A stretch of DNA of 64,000 bases from Hydrogenophaga sp. (GTDB taxonomy: Bacteria > Pseudomonadota > Gammaproteobacteria > Burkholderiales > Burkholderiaceae_C). This document shows positions 55,799 through 64,000 of the stretch, one piece after another. The stretch lies in the NCBI RefSeq assembly GCF_019264445.1, contig NZ_JAHVAB010000065.1:1-64000 (forward strand), in the 5' to 3' direction. The translations under genes and the position numbers were made by a program. Positions within the stretch are counted from its first letter, which is position 1. Each line of letters starts with the position of its first letter. The notes under the pieces were generated by a model. That model saw nothing but the letters and a program-made list of their open reading frames with translations, did not search any database and was not told the origin of the DNA.

Positions 55799-56773
55799 TC
55801 AGAAGAGGTTGTCCTGGTCGGCAAACAAACTCATGACCGACTCACCGGAGGCAATGCGCGCGATGGTTTCGGCCATCAGCGGTGCCACGGAAAGCTGGCG
55901 AATCTTGGAGCAGGCCTGAGCGGCCTGCGACAGGGGGATGGTGTTGGTCACCACGACTTCATCGAGTGCGTTGCCCTTGGCAATGCGCTCGATGGCTGGT
56001 CCCGAAAAGATGGGGTGGGTGCAATAGGCGTACACGTTCTTGGCGCCGCGCTCCTTGAGCACCTCGGCAGCTTTCACCAGCGTGCCAGCGGTGTCGATCA
56101 TGTCGTCCATGATCACGCAGTTGCGCCCGTCAATGTCGCCGATCACATGCATCACTTCCGACACGTTCGCCTTGGGGCGGCGCTTGTCGATGATGGCCAT
56201 GTCGCAGTTGAGCTGTTTGGCCAGCGCGCGGGCACGCACCACGCCACCCACGTCGGGCGACACGACCAGCAGGTCGGGGTAGTTCTTCTGGCGCAGATCG
56301 CCCAGCAGCACCGGCGATGCGTAGATGTTGTCCACCGGAATGTCGAAGAAGCCCTGGATCTGGTCAGCGTGCAGGTCCATGGTCAGCACACGGTTCACAC
56401 CGACAGCCGTGAGCATGTTGGCCACCACCTTGGCCGAGATCGGCACGCGACCCGAACGCGGACGGCGGTCCTGTCTGGCGTAGCCAAAATAAGGAATGAC
56501 GGCAGAGATGCTCACGGCCGAAGCGCGCTTGAGCGCGTCGACCATGATGATGAGCTCCATCAGGTTCTCGTTGGTCGGCGAGCAGGTCGACTGGATCACG
56601 AACACGTGGCGTGCGCGCACGTTCTGTGTGATCTCAACCGTGACCTCACCGTCGGAGAAGCGACCGACGTTCGCGGCGCCGAGCTGCGTACCCAAATGTT
56701 GAGCGATCTCGGAAGCCAGCACCGGGTTGGCGTTGCCGGTGAAGATCATGAAATCCGGGGGTTGAACTTGCAT
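55799..56773 (-). CDS. prs: Ribose-phosphate pyrophosphokinase
   Basis: Makes PRPP from ribose 5-phosphate and ATP for nucleotide, histidine and tryptophan synthesis. The 324-residue protein has [18 protein letters not shown], the flexible-loop region [11 protein letters not shown], the [15 protein letters not shown] segment and the PRPP-binding loop [13 protein letters not shown]. The ATG at 56773 matches the family. A hairpin terminator for the upstream tRNA lies only 45 bases before it, so prs needs either read-through or a promoter in that short gap. Confidence 0.97.
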   Translation of the reverse strand: MQVQPPDFMIFTGNANPVLASEIAQHLGTQLGAANVGRFSDGEVTVEITQNVRARHVFVIQSTCSPTNENLMELIIMVDALKRASAVSISAVIPYFGYARQDRRPRSGRVPISAKVVANMLTAVGVNRVLTMDLHADQIQGFFDIPVDNIYASPVLLGDLRQKNYPDLLVVSPDVGGVVRARALAKQLNCDMAIIDKRRPKANVSEVMHVIGDIDGRNCVIMDDMIDTAGTLVKAAEVLKERGAKNVYAYCTHPIFSGPAIERIAKGNALDEVVVTNTIPLSQAAQACSKIRQLSVAPLMAETIARIASGESVMSLFADQDNLF

Positions 56774-56817
56774 GGTGTTCCCAGCTGTCTGAACGACGGC
56801 CCTTGTAGGGCGCCATC

Positions 56818-56841
56818 AAAAAAGGCCATCCGGTGATGGCC
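56818..56841 (-). terminator. Rho-independent terminator between tRNA-Gln and prs
   Basis: Stem GGCCATC (56824-56830) / GATGGCC (56835-56841) with loop CGGT; six A residues at 56818-56823 read as T on the minus strand. It sits 29 bases after the tRNA 3' end. Confidence 0.82.
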
Positions 56842-56869
56842 GTTCCGGTGCGGATGGTGGTTGAACGGG

Positions 56870-56946
56870 TGGCAGGGGAGGAAGGACTCGAACCCTCGCA
56901 TGCTGGAATCAAAATCCAGTGCCTTTACCAACTTGGCGACTCCCCT
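56870..56946 (-). tRNA. tRNA-Gln (anticodon TTG)
   Basis: A 77-base cloverleaf on the minus strand with the CCA end encoded (56870-56872). The acceptor stem is AGGGGAG/CTCCCCT. The anticodon stem CTGGA/TCCAG encloses loop TTTTGAT with anticodon TTG. The T arm is GAGGG-TTCGAGT-CCTTC. It lies between ispE and prs, an arrangement common in betaproteobacteria. Confidence 0.96.
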
Positions 56947-57038
56947 ACGCAGGTCGGTTGTTCAACGTGATGTCATACAACCAAACCAAAAACTGTCGCA
57001 GGTTGCGCAACCACTGCCTGGGCTGTGCGCCGCCGATT

Positions 57039-57935
57039 CTAATCGGTGCACCAGTCGAGCAATGGATGTGCATCCATGTTGCCGCATTGTCGAACTGTCC
57101 AGGCGCCGGAAGCGCCTGTCAGCTGCGTAGCCTGCGGCAGTGCTGCAAACACCGCTGTTCCCGAACCGGTCATGCGCCCTTGCAGTCCGTGGCTTTGAAG
57201 CCACTCGATGCAGTTCCCGACTTCGGGACAAAGCGCTTGCGCCACGGGTTGGAGATCGTTATGACCGAGCTTCAGAACTTTCTGGAGGTCGATCAACGCA
57301 CGCCCTTGCGAGTCGTTTGCAGCAAAGCCTCGGATTGTAGCAGTTTTTGTGTCGCGTTTGAGCTCTGGCGAGCTGAAGATGTGTGCCGTGGAGGCGCCCG
57401 TGGGCGGCTTCACCACCACGAAGCGTGCTGGGGGGATGTCCACCGGCGTGAGCCGTTCGCCCACACCCTCCACCCACGCATGGCGCCCTCCAATGAAAAA
57501 CGGGACGTCTGCGCCCAGTTGCAGACCGATGGCCGCCAGTCTGGCTCGGCTCAAGCCGAGCCCCCAAAGACGATTCAGGGCGAGCAAGGTGGAGGCGGCG
57601 TCTGAAGAACCCCCTCCCATTCCCGCCTCGGCTGGCAAGTTCTTTTCCAGGCCGATGTGCGCGCCCAAGGTGCAACCAGTGGCGAGTTTGAGGGCATTCG
57701 CGGCACGCACCGTGAGGTCGTTCGCGGGCAACGCTGTGCCCGTGAGGTCCTCACGGCTGATGACGCCGTCCGCACGGCATTCAAAGTGCAGGTGGTCGCA
57801 CCAGTCCACCAGCATGAACACCGACTGCAGCAGGTGGTAGCCGTCGTCTCGGCGACCATTGATGTGCAGGAAGAGGTTGAGCTTGGCTGGCGCAGGCACA
57901 TCCAGCAGCCTCCGCAAACGCGCAGTCGGCGTCAT
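57039..57935 (-). CDS. ispE: 4-diphosphocytidyl-2-C-methyl-D-erythritol kinase
   Basis: GHMP kinase of the MEP isoprenoid pathway, 298 residues. It has the N-terminal VPAPAKLNLFLHINGRRDDG, the ATP-binding loop LPAEAGMGGGSSDAAS and the C-terminal GRMTGSGTAVFA. The start is ATG at 57935, overlapping the lolB stop by four bases. The lolB-ispE-prs order matches E. coli, here with tRNA-Gln inserted after ispE. Confidence 0.96.
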   Translation of the reverse strand: MTPTARLRRLLDVPAPAKLNLFLHINGRRDDGYHLLQSVFMLVDWCDHLHFECRADGVISREDLTGTALPANDLTVRAANALKLATGCTLGAHIGLEKNLPAEAGMGGGSSDAASTLLALNRLWGLGLSRARLAAIGLQLGADVPFFIGGRHAWVEGVGERLTPVDIPPARFVVVKPPTGASTAHIFSSPELKRDTKTATIRGFAANDSQGRALIDLQKVLKLGHNDLQPVAQALCPEVGNCIEWLQSHGLQGRMTGSGTAVFAALPQATQLTGASGAWTVRQCGNMDAHPLLDWCTD

Positions 57936-58426
57936 GGTGCAAAGACAACGCGCAGTTCTGCGGCGGGCAGGGGGGTCGAGCGGCGGGCCGTGATGCGTCC
58001 CTCGCTCTGACGCGACAGGTCGGCCTGCCAGCCTGGCACGTCCATGGATTCACCGCGCAACCAGCCGAACAGGGCCGCCACCGGGACCGCCGTACCGCTG
58101 AGCTCGGCGGTGAGCTCATCCAGACTGCCTCGTCGCGTTACCTGTCCGCCCTGCCGCAGCTCGGCGCTGTCGGCAGTCCAGCTCACGGTGGCCAAGGTGT
58201 TTCCCAGCGGTGATGTCAGCTGCAATTCGCCCGCGACAGGCGCTCCTCGGAGATCGAAGCCGGCAGAGAAAGACTGCGGCGGCGCGCTCTGCACTTGCAG
58301 TGCCAGACGACCACTCCAGCTTGCTTCGCCGGGCAGCATTGACTTGGGCGGTGCAGCACAGGCCCCCAACATCAGCGCGGCTGCAAAAAGGCTGTATCGG
58401 GCCGGGCCGGGCACGCAGGCGCTCAT
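57932..58426 (-). CDS. lolB: Outer-membrane lipoprotein insertion protein LolB
   Basis: Outer-membrane lipoprotein that accepts lipoproteins from LolA. The 164-residue precursor has a lipobox LGAC (lipidated C23) and the LolB core WSGRLALQVQSAPPQSFSAG, GELQLTSPLGNTLATVSW and LRGESMDVPGW. It is shorter than E. coli LolB (about 207) but typical for this group. Its start overlaps the TPR-protein stop by four bases and its stop overlaps ispE, so three genes are coupled. Confidence 0.93.
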   Translation of the reverse strand: MSACVPGPARYSLFAAALMLGACAAPPKSMLPGEASWSGRLALQVQSAPPQSFSAGFDLRGAPVAGELQLTSPLGNTLATVSWTADSAELRQGGQVTRRGSLDELTAELSGTAVPVAALFGWLRGESMDVPGWQADLSRQSEGRITARRSTPLPAAELRVVFAP

Positions 58427-60189
58427 GGCTTGACTTGCAGGCGTTTCAGTGTGCCCAGCAGCGTTTCATTGTCGGCAGCGAGCAAAAGACCTTCTCGCCA
58501 GATTTTCAGGGCTTGATCGCGCTGGCCCTGCACCCAGAGAACCTCGCCGAGATGAGCGGCAATTTCCGGGTCAGGGCGCTTGCTGTAAGCCGCCTGCAGG
58601 ATGGCGAGCGCTCGCGCGTTGTTGCCCATGCGGAACTCGACCCACCCCAGACTGTCCTGGATGTAGGCATCGGCAGGCGCGAGCGATACGGCTTTCTCGA
58701 TCAACTGTTTGGCTTCGGGCAGTCGCAGGTTGCGCTCTGCGAGCGAATAGCCGAGGGCGTTGTAGGCGTGGTGGTAGTCGGGTTTGGCTGCAATGAGCTT
58801 GCGCAGCAGGCGCTCCATATCGGCAAGGCGACCCGCTTTCTCAGCCATCATGGCCTGTTCGTACAGCAGGTCCGTGTCGTCCGGGAAGCGATTGGCGGCT
58901 TCGTTGTAGACCTCATAGGCTTGCGCGTACGCCTTGAAATCGCGCAGCAGCTGCGCTTCTGCCACCAGCTTCAGGCGCACGTCTTCTGGTCGCCGCTCGG
59001 GCTGGCCGCGCAGCAGGGCGCGGGCCTGGGGCAACTGGCCCTGCCGGGCCAGCAGCGACGCGCGCCGCATCTGTGCGGCCATGATGTCATCGGCATTCTC
59101 AATCCGGTCGAGCCAGGCGTTGGCAGCGGGGAAGTCCTTTTGTTTCTCGGCGATCTGCGCCATTAGCAAATACGCTTGGGTGAGCCCTCGGGCAGCGCGC
59201 TCATCGCCCGCTTGCCGCGCGAGCGTCATGTATTTCTGCAGGGAGGCGGTGGCGGCTGGCAGCGCGTTTTCCTGCGTTTGCAGCGATCCCAGCAGCAGCC
59301 AGGGCTCGGCCTGCGAAGGCTGCCGCGTGGTCAGGGTCTCGAGTTGTGCGCGCGCTTCGCGATTGCGTTGGAGGTCGATCAGGATGCGGGCATACGCCAG
59401 CGCAACGGCGGAGTCGGCCGCGGTGCTGGTGCTGGCCGCCTGCAGCTGCTGGCGCACCAGCGTCTCTGCATCGGCCTGTCCCTGCTCCATCAGTTCCAGC
59501 GCCAGCAGCGCCGGGTACGGAGAGGCTGGATCGACCGCATGCCCTTCGCGTGCGGCGGTCAAAGCGAGCTGCTCCTGCCCTTGGGCGAGCTCCATTCGCC
59601 CGATGGTGGTCCATGCCGCAGCCGCGTGGAAGGGTTGCTTCAGTGAGGGCGCCAGGGCTTCGCGCACCACCGTGGCAGCAAGCGATTTGTCGGCAACGCG
59701 CGAGTAGGTTTGTGGAATGGCGTTGATCGTGTCGTTGCGATCGATGACCGGGCTCGCCTGGACGAGGGTTTGAAGCACGGGCGCGGTTTCGGCGACGCGG
59801 TTCAGCGCGAGCAGGATTTGCAACACAAAGCGGTTCGCTTCCGAGCTGCCAGGAATCTCTTGAGCCCAGGCGCGCGCTGCGGTGAGCGCGGCATCGCCGG
59901 AGCGTGCCTGTAGCGCGAGCTCAACCGCACGGCGGTACAGCGCGGGGTCCTTTTGCTTGCGTGCGGCATCGAGAATCAGTGAGTAGCCCGTGCCTGGCTC
60001 GCCCGCCATCACGTTGAGTTCGCCGAGGAGCAACTGGTAGAACAGCGGCGCATTCAGGCCGGAGTTGAGGGCAGTTTCTGTGCCTGGCGTGCCCTTGCTT
60101 TCCGCAGCGATTGGCGCGACTGTCTGCGCTCCCACGCCAAAAGCCGAGCTCAAGAGAACCACTGTCGCGGTGCGGTGCAAGATATTCAT
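58423..60189 (-). CDS. TPR-repeat exported protein
   Basis: Predicted periplasmic protein of 588 residues with a signal peptide (ending FGVGAQ) and a superhelix of tetratricopeptide repeats, most clearly DDTDLLYEQAMMAEKAGRL, HHAYNALGYSLAERNLRLPE and AYIQDSLGWVEFRMGNNARA near 440-560. Translation upstream to 60447 is possible but overlaps the divergent mutM; the ATG at 60189 gives the signal peptide. It heads the coupled TPR-lolB-ispE run. Such proteins serve as scaffolds; a link to lipoprotein sorting is suggested only by coupling to lolB. Confidence 0.88.
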   Translation of the reverse strand: MNILHRTATVVLLSSAFGVGAQTVAPIAAESKGTPGTETALNSGLNAPLFYQLLLGELNVMAGEPGTGYSLILDAARKQKDPALYRRAVELALQARSGDAALTAARAWAQEIPGSSEANRFVLQILLALNRVAETAPVLQTLVQASPVIDRNDTINAIPQTYSRVADKSLAATVVREALAPSLKQPFHAAAAWTTIGRMELAQGQEQLALTAAREGHAVDPASPYPALLALELMEQGQADAETLVRQQLQAASTSTAADSAVALAYARILIDLQRNREARAQLETLTTRQPSQAEPWLLLGSLQTQENALPAATASLQKYMTLARQAGDERAARGLTQAYLLMAQIAEKQKDFPAANAWLDRIENADDIMAAQMRRASLLARQGQLPQARALLRGQPERRPEDVRLKLVAEAQLLRDFKAYAQAYEVYNEAANRFPDDTDLLYEQAMMAEKAGRLADMERLLRKLIAAKPDYHHAYNALGYSLAERNLRLPEAKQLIEKAVSLAPADAYIQDSLGWVEFRMGNNARALAILQAAYSKRPDPEIAAHLGEVLWVQGQRDQALKIWREGLLLAADNETLLGTLKRLQVKP

Positions 60190-60280
60190 CGGGTCATGAT
60201 AATGGCTGGGGTTTTCGGACGACGCTGTGTGACTCCAAGACCGCACCGGCGTTCCGGCTCCTTCAGAAAAAACCGCCGTC

Positions 60281-61096
60281 ATGCCTGAATTGCCCGAAGT
60301 TGAAGTCACGCGCCGCAGTTTTGCGGACCGCATTGCCGGCGCGCGCATTCTTGCGCTTTCCATGGGAAAGCCATTGCGCTGGCCGCTTGGCTGTGAACCC
60401 CTGTCGCTGGCTGGCCGCGTGGTCCACTCGGTGGCCAGACGCGGCAAGTACCTGCTCGTTCATCTGGACGAGGGGGTGTTGCTCGTGCATCTGGGCATGT
60501 CCGGCAGTTTGCAGTTTGCGCCCAGCTTGCCTGAGCGCGGCGTGCACGACCACTTCGAGTTGTCGACAACACAGGGCGTGCTGCGCCTGCACGACCCCCG
60601 GCGCTTTGGCGCGGTGGTCTATGCCCCTTCGCTGGATGACGTGCGCGCCGTGAAATTGCTGGGCGGCTTGGGTGTGGAGCCGCTCGAGCTGGGGTTCGAT
60701 CCGCTGGCTTTCCACAGGGCGCTACGCTTGCGGCGCGCACCGATCAAGCAGGTGTTGCTGGCCGGGGACATCGTGGTCGGGGTGGGGAACATCTACGCGT
60801 CCGAGGCCCTCTTCATGGCGGGTATCCACCCTGCGTTGCGCGCGGACAAACTCAGCAAACCCCGCGCACAACGGTTGCACGCGGCGATCGTCTCGGTGCT
60901 GCAGCGGGCGGTGGCCTTGGGCGGCAGCACGCTGCGGGACTTCTCGAGTGCTGAAGGTCAAAGCGGGTATTTCCAGCTGGACGCGATGGTGTACGGCCGC
61001 GAAGGCCAGCTGTGCAGGGCCTGCGGCACGGCGATCCAGTCGATCCGGCAAGGTCAGCGATCCACTTTTTTCTGTCGCTCCTGTCAGAAAAAATGA
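60281..61096 (+). CDS. mutM: Formamidopyrimidine-DNA glycosylase
   Basis: Base-excision repair glycosylase/AP lyase removing 8-oxoguanine opposite C. The 271-residue protein starts [14 protein letters not shown] with the catalytic P2/E3, has the RRGKYL lysine loop, the helix-two-turns-helix [12 protein letters not shown] and the C-terminal zinc finger [20 protein letters not shown] then CRSC. It is divergent from the TPR gene. mutY, which removes A opposite 8-oxoG, lies 2 kb downstream on the same strand. Confidence 0.96.
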   Translation: MPELPEVEVTRRSFADRIAGARILALSMGKPLRWPLGCEPLSLAGRVVHSVARRGKYLLVHLDEGVLLVHLGMSGSLQFAPSLPERGVHDHFELSTTQGVLRLHDPRRFGAVVYAPSLDDVRAVKLLGGLGVEPLELGFDPLAFHRALRLRRAPIKQVLLAGDIVVGVGNIYASEALFMAGIHPALRADKLSKPRAQRLHAAIVSVLQRAVALGGSTLRDFSSAEGQSGYFQLDAMVYGREGQLCRACGTAIQSIRQGQRSTFFCRSCQKK

Positions 61097-61209
61097 TGCG
61101 CTTCAAGCGCGTTTCTGCTCCTGCAAGGCCGGCTGTCGGTCTCTCGGACCGGTCGGGTTTCGGCCCTATGCCGATGCTATATTGATTGATTGTCAACGAG
61201 CCAAGGCCC

Positions 61210-63156
61210 ATGAGCTTCAATCAGGAATTCGATCAGCACGGTGTGTGGCGCAAGCAGTTTGCCTTGCGTTTGAAACTGCTGTCTGAATGGTTGACTGACC
61301 ACGACCTGATGGAGTCCGGGGTGCGCGAGCGCCTCGATCAATTGCACTCGCAGGTCAAGAACGACAAGATCATGGTGGCTTTCGTGGCGGAGTTCTCCCG
61401 CGGCAAGTCCGAGCTGATCAACGCCATGTTTTTCGCCGGCTACGGCCGGCGGATCATGCCGGCCAGCGCGGGGCGCACCACGATGTGCCCCACCGAGTTG
61501 GGTTATGACGCAGAAGTGCAGCCATGCCTTCGTCTGTTGCCCATCGAAACGCGTCTGCAGCCGCAGTCCTTGCTCGACTGGCGCAATGCACTGGACAAGT
61601 GGGAGCGCGTCGATCTGGACGTGAATGACCCCAAGCAGCTGGCTCGTGCCATCCAGAAGGTGGCCGAAGTCCGGCGCGTCACTCAGGCCGAAGCCGCTGC
61701 ACTCGGCTTCTGGCACGAGGAAGTGCCGGAGGACAACCCGCTGCCCGGGCCGGATGGTCTTATCGAGGTGCCGAAATGGCGCCATGCGTTGATCAACATG
61801 GCGCACCCGCTGCTCAAGCAGGGCCTGGTGATCCTCGACACGCCGGGGCTCAATGCGATCGGCGCCGAGCCCGAGCTGACGGTCAGTCTTTTGCCGCAGG
61901 CCCATGCGGTGGTGTTCATCCTGGCGGCAGACACAGGGGTCACGAAATCCGACCTGACCATCTGGCGTCAGCACCTTGCCGTACTGGGCGAAGGCCGGGA
62001 GTCGCGGCTGGTGGTGCTCAACAAGATCGACACCATGTGGGACGCATTGAGCTCGCCCGAGCAGGTGCAGCTGCAGATCGCTTCGCAGCGCACCGACTCG
62101 GCCGAGATTCTTGGATTGGCGCCTCAGCAGGTGCTGGCCGTTTCGGCGCAGAAGGGCTTGCTGGCCAAAGTGCACCGCGACAAGCAATTGCTGGCCGCGA
62201 GCAACCTGATGGAGCTCGAGACGGCGTTGGGTGTTGATCTGCTGGGTCAGCGCCGCAAGATTCTGGGCGCTGCGGTGGCCAATGGCATCCAGTCGTTGCG
62301 CACCGAGACAGGGCGCATGGTGCACACGCGCGCGCGGGATCTGGTCGAGCAGATTCAGGAGCTCGAAGGGCTGCGCGGCAAGAATACCGGCGTCATCAAG
62401 CAGATGCGTTTGCGCATCGAGCAAGAACAGGCCGATTTCGACGCCAGCGGCGCGAAGATCCAGGCAGTGCGCTCTGTGCACCTGCGCCTGCTCAAGGATT
62501 TGTTCGCCATGCTGAGCGCGTCTCACCTCAAGTCGGAGGTGGCCACGCTGGGCAAGGCCTTGAAACAACCGGGCATCAAGCTCGGTGTGCGCCGCGCGTA
62601 TGACCACACGTTCGATCGTCTGCGCGCTGATCTCGTCAAGGCCGACCGCATGGCCGGGGACATCCAGTCCATGCTCGAAGGCAGTTTCAAGAATCTCAAC
62701 GCGGAGTACGGCTTCTCGTTGCAGGCGCCCACACCACCGCGGCTGGGGCAGTACGTGAAAGACCTCGACCTCATCGAGAAAAGCCACCTGCAGTACCTTA
62801 GCCTGGGCAATGCATTGCGTTTGGCGCAGCCGGAGTTTGCCGAGCGCCTGGCGCGCGCACTCATGAGCCGCTTGCGCGTGGTGTACGACACGGCGGTGAA
62901 CGAGGTCGAGCTCTGGAACAAGTCTGCCGCAGCGCAACTGGACGCCCAGCTGCGCGAGCGCCGGCGCAATTTCAGCCGACGCATTGAGGCGGTGTCCCGC
63001 ATTCAGCAAGCCGCTGGAGGCCTGGACGAGCGCATCCGTGAACTCCAGGCGCACCAGGCCGAGCTCAACCTGCTCGACGCCAAACTGGCTGAATTGACCG
63101 ACCACCTGCTGGCCGCCCCCGAGGCCGAACAACCCGACGAAGCCCTGGCGGCATGA
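61210..63156 (+). CDS. Dynamin-family GTPase
   Basis: Large GTPase of 648 residues. The G domain has the P-loop EFSRGKSELIN (about 61-71, with A in place of the first P-loop glycine), the switch-II motif LDTPGLN (about 209-215) and NKID (about 270-273). A helical, partly coiled-coil stalk follows (about 370-640; KNTGVIKQMRLRIEQEQADF and later Arg/Gln-rich helices). No membrane segment is seen. It lies between mutM and mutY and its stop overlaps the mutY start (ATGA). Bacterial dynamins act in membrane remodelling; the role of this one, and any tie to DNA repair, is unknown. Confidence 0.87.
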   Translation: MSFNQEFDQHGVWRKQFALRLKLLSEWLTDHDLMESGVRERLDQLHSQVKNDKIMVAFVAEFSRGKSELINAMFFAGYGRRIMPASAGRTTMCPTELGYDAEVQPCLRLLPIETRLQPQSLLDWRNALDKWERVDLDVNDPKQLARAIQKVAEVRRVTQAEAAALGFWHEEVPEDNPLPGPDGLIEVPKWRHALINMAHPLLKQGLVILDTPGLNAIGAEPELTVSLLPQAHAVVFILAADTGVTKSDLTIWRQHLAVLGEGRESRLVVLNKIDTMWDALSSPEQVQLQIASQRTDSAEILGLAPQQVLAVSAQKGLLAKVHRDKQLLAASNLMELETALGVDLLGQRRKILGAAVANGIQSLRTETGRMVHTRARDLVEQIQELEGLRGKNTGVIKQMRLRIEQEQADFDASGAKIQAVRSVHLRLLKDLFAMLSASHLKSEVATLGKALKQPGIKLGVRRAYDHTFDRLRADLVKADRMAGDIQSMLEGSFKNLNAEYGFSLQAPTPPRLGQYVKDLDLIEKSHLQYLSLGNALRLAQPEFAERLARALMSRLRVVYDTAVNEVELWNKSAAAQLDAQLRERRRNFSRRIEAVSRIQQAAGGLDERIRELQAHQAELNLLDAKLAELTDHLLAAPEAEQPDEALAA

Positions 63157-64000
63157 GCGCGGCGATGTCGTCGCCGCAGGCCGGCGGCCGGGTGTTGCCC
63201 GTCACATTCGCCCCGTTGCTGATTGCATGGCAGCGCCATTCCGGCCGCAGCGGCCTGCCCTGGCAGCACACGCGCGACCCTTATCGTGTGTGGCTGTCGG
63301 AGGTGATGCTGCAGCAAACGCAGGTGAGCACCGTTCTGTCGTACTACCCCCGTTTTCTGCTTCGCTTTCCCACGGTAGGTGCGTTGGCCGAGGGCTCCGC
63401 TGACGAGGTGATGGCGCTGTGGAGCGGGTTGGGTTACTACAGCCGTGCGCGCAATCTCCATCGGTGTGCGCAGGTGGTGATGAGCGAGCATGGCGGCGTC
63501 TTTCCTGCAACAGCAGAGCAGCTGGAAACACTGCCAGGCATTGGAGCGTCGACGGCGGCTGCGATTGCAGCCTTTTGCCACGGCGAACGTGTCTCCATTC
63601 TTGACGGCAATGTGCGGCGGGTTTTGTCCCGCCTGCTGGCGTTTGAAGGTGATCTTGCGCAGGCGCAGCCGCAACGCGAGCTCTGGCATCTGGCGCAATC
63701 CTTGTTGCCGGATGCACCCTCTGGCGATGACATGACCGCGTACACCCAGGGCCTGATGGATCTGGGCGCGACGGTCTGCCTGCGCTCCAAGCCGCTGTGT
63801 GCGCGATGCCCTGTGCAGGCTGTGTGTCAGGCCCACGCGTCTGATCAGGTGCAACGCTTCCCGGTCAAGAGCCGACGGCTGCAGCGGCGCTTTGAGAGCT
63901 GGTGGCTGTTGTTGATCTGTCGCACGACGAGCGACGGATCAAGGCAATTCTGGTTGGAGCGCCGGCCGGACCGCGGCATATGGGCCGGGCTCTACGCGCC
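63153..64000 (+). CDS. mutY: A/G-specific adenine glycosylase (partial, C-terminus beyond window)
   Basis: Removes adenine mispaired with 8-oxoguanine. Visible are the N-terminal WLSEVMLQQTQVSTVLSYY with catalytic glutamate, the helix-hairpin-helix LPGIGASTAAAIAAF, the catalytic aspartate region ILDGNVRRVLSRL and the Fe-S cysteines CLRSKPLCARCPVQAVC. The reading frame stays open to the window edge, where the C-terminal MutT-like domain begins (ERRPDRGIWAGLYA). The ATG at 63153 overlaps the dynamin stop by four bases, so the two are translationally coupled. Confidence 0.95.
   Translation, partial: MSAAMSSPQAGGRVLPVTFAPLLIAWQRHSGRSGLPWQHTRDPYRVWLSEVMLQQTQVSTVLSYYPRFLLRFPTVGALAEGSADEVMALWSGLGYYSRARNLHRCAQVVMSEHGGVFPATAEQLETLPGIGASTAAAIAAFCHGERVSILDGNVRRVLSRLLAFEGDLAQAQPQRELWHLAQSLLPDAPSGDDMTAYTQGLMDLGATVCLRSKPLCARCPVQAVCQAHASDQVQRFPVKSRRLQRRFESWWLLLICRTTSDGSRQFWLERRPDRGIWAGLYA

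Overview
The window looks like chromosome from a betaproteobacterium of order Burkholderiales, most likely family Comamonadaceae; the genus cannot be fixed from sequence alone. The reasons are high G+C, very dense coding, and conserved blocks typical of that group (rpmB-rpmG, ftsK-lolA-rarA, lolB-ispE-tRNA-Gln-prs-rplY-pth, livHMGF, a Bug-family periplasmic receptor). I see no IS element, prophage, CRISPR array, integrase or rRNA operon. No gap between genes exceeds about 235 bases. Many long ORFs antisense to real genes are GC-rich shadows and are left out.

Layout. 1-10350 is housekeeping: prfC (cut by the window edge), an RsmB-like rRNA methyltransferase, a fatty-acid desaturase, rpmG/rpmB, trxB, a Crp/Fnr regulator, ftsK, lolA and rarA. 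10583-14132 is a livHMGF branched-chain amino-acid ABC transporter without an adjacent binding-protein gene. 14289-18318 holds lysS, rpoH (with a perfect CIRCE operator in its leader), a Nudix hydrolase and a small lipoprotein. 18328-26012 is a hexuronate module on the minus strand (uronate dehydrogenase, SMP-30 lactonase, TRAP dctPQM, Bug receptor, aldose 1-epimerase). It is divergent from a GntR/FadR regulator, and inverted-repeat half-sites overlap a well-formed promoter between them.

26159-32154 is a plus-strand run: nnrU, PQQ-type sugar dehydrogenase, egtB, egtD, selD and a HAD hydrolase. It joins ergothioneine synthesis to selenophosphate synthesis. 32162-39573 holds further genes often seen near selenium genes: an FAD oxidoreductase of the type found fused to SelD, a TVP38-flavoprotein fusion, a DUF3047 protein, a phosphotransferase, and a fusion of the two selenodomain-associated transferases.

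39579-48957 is the most striking accessory region. A minus-strand run holds a TlpA-like redoxin, then a bufferin-type RiPP metallophore operon: bufA (DUF2282 precursor), bufB (DUF692 MNIO enzyme), bufC (DUF2063 partner) and a DoxX protein. It runs on into ynjBCD-F (an orphan ABC transporter plus a CDP-alcohol phosphatidyltransferase) and uppP. An ECF sigma factor and a small zinc-finger putative anti-sigma diverge from the redoxin gene, and the redoxin and bufA upstream regions share a spaced GTAA-N18-GAC motif.

48965-64000 returns to housekeeping: ftsY, two M16 peptidases, rsmD, coaD, a YfhL-type ferredoxin, pth, rplY, prs, tRNA-Gln, ispE, lolB, a TPR protein, mutM, a dynamin-like GTPase and mutY (cut by the window edge). 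Start sites were chosen by family alignment from memory, ribosome-binding sites and overlaps with neighbours. No database search was possible.
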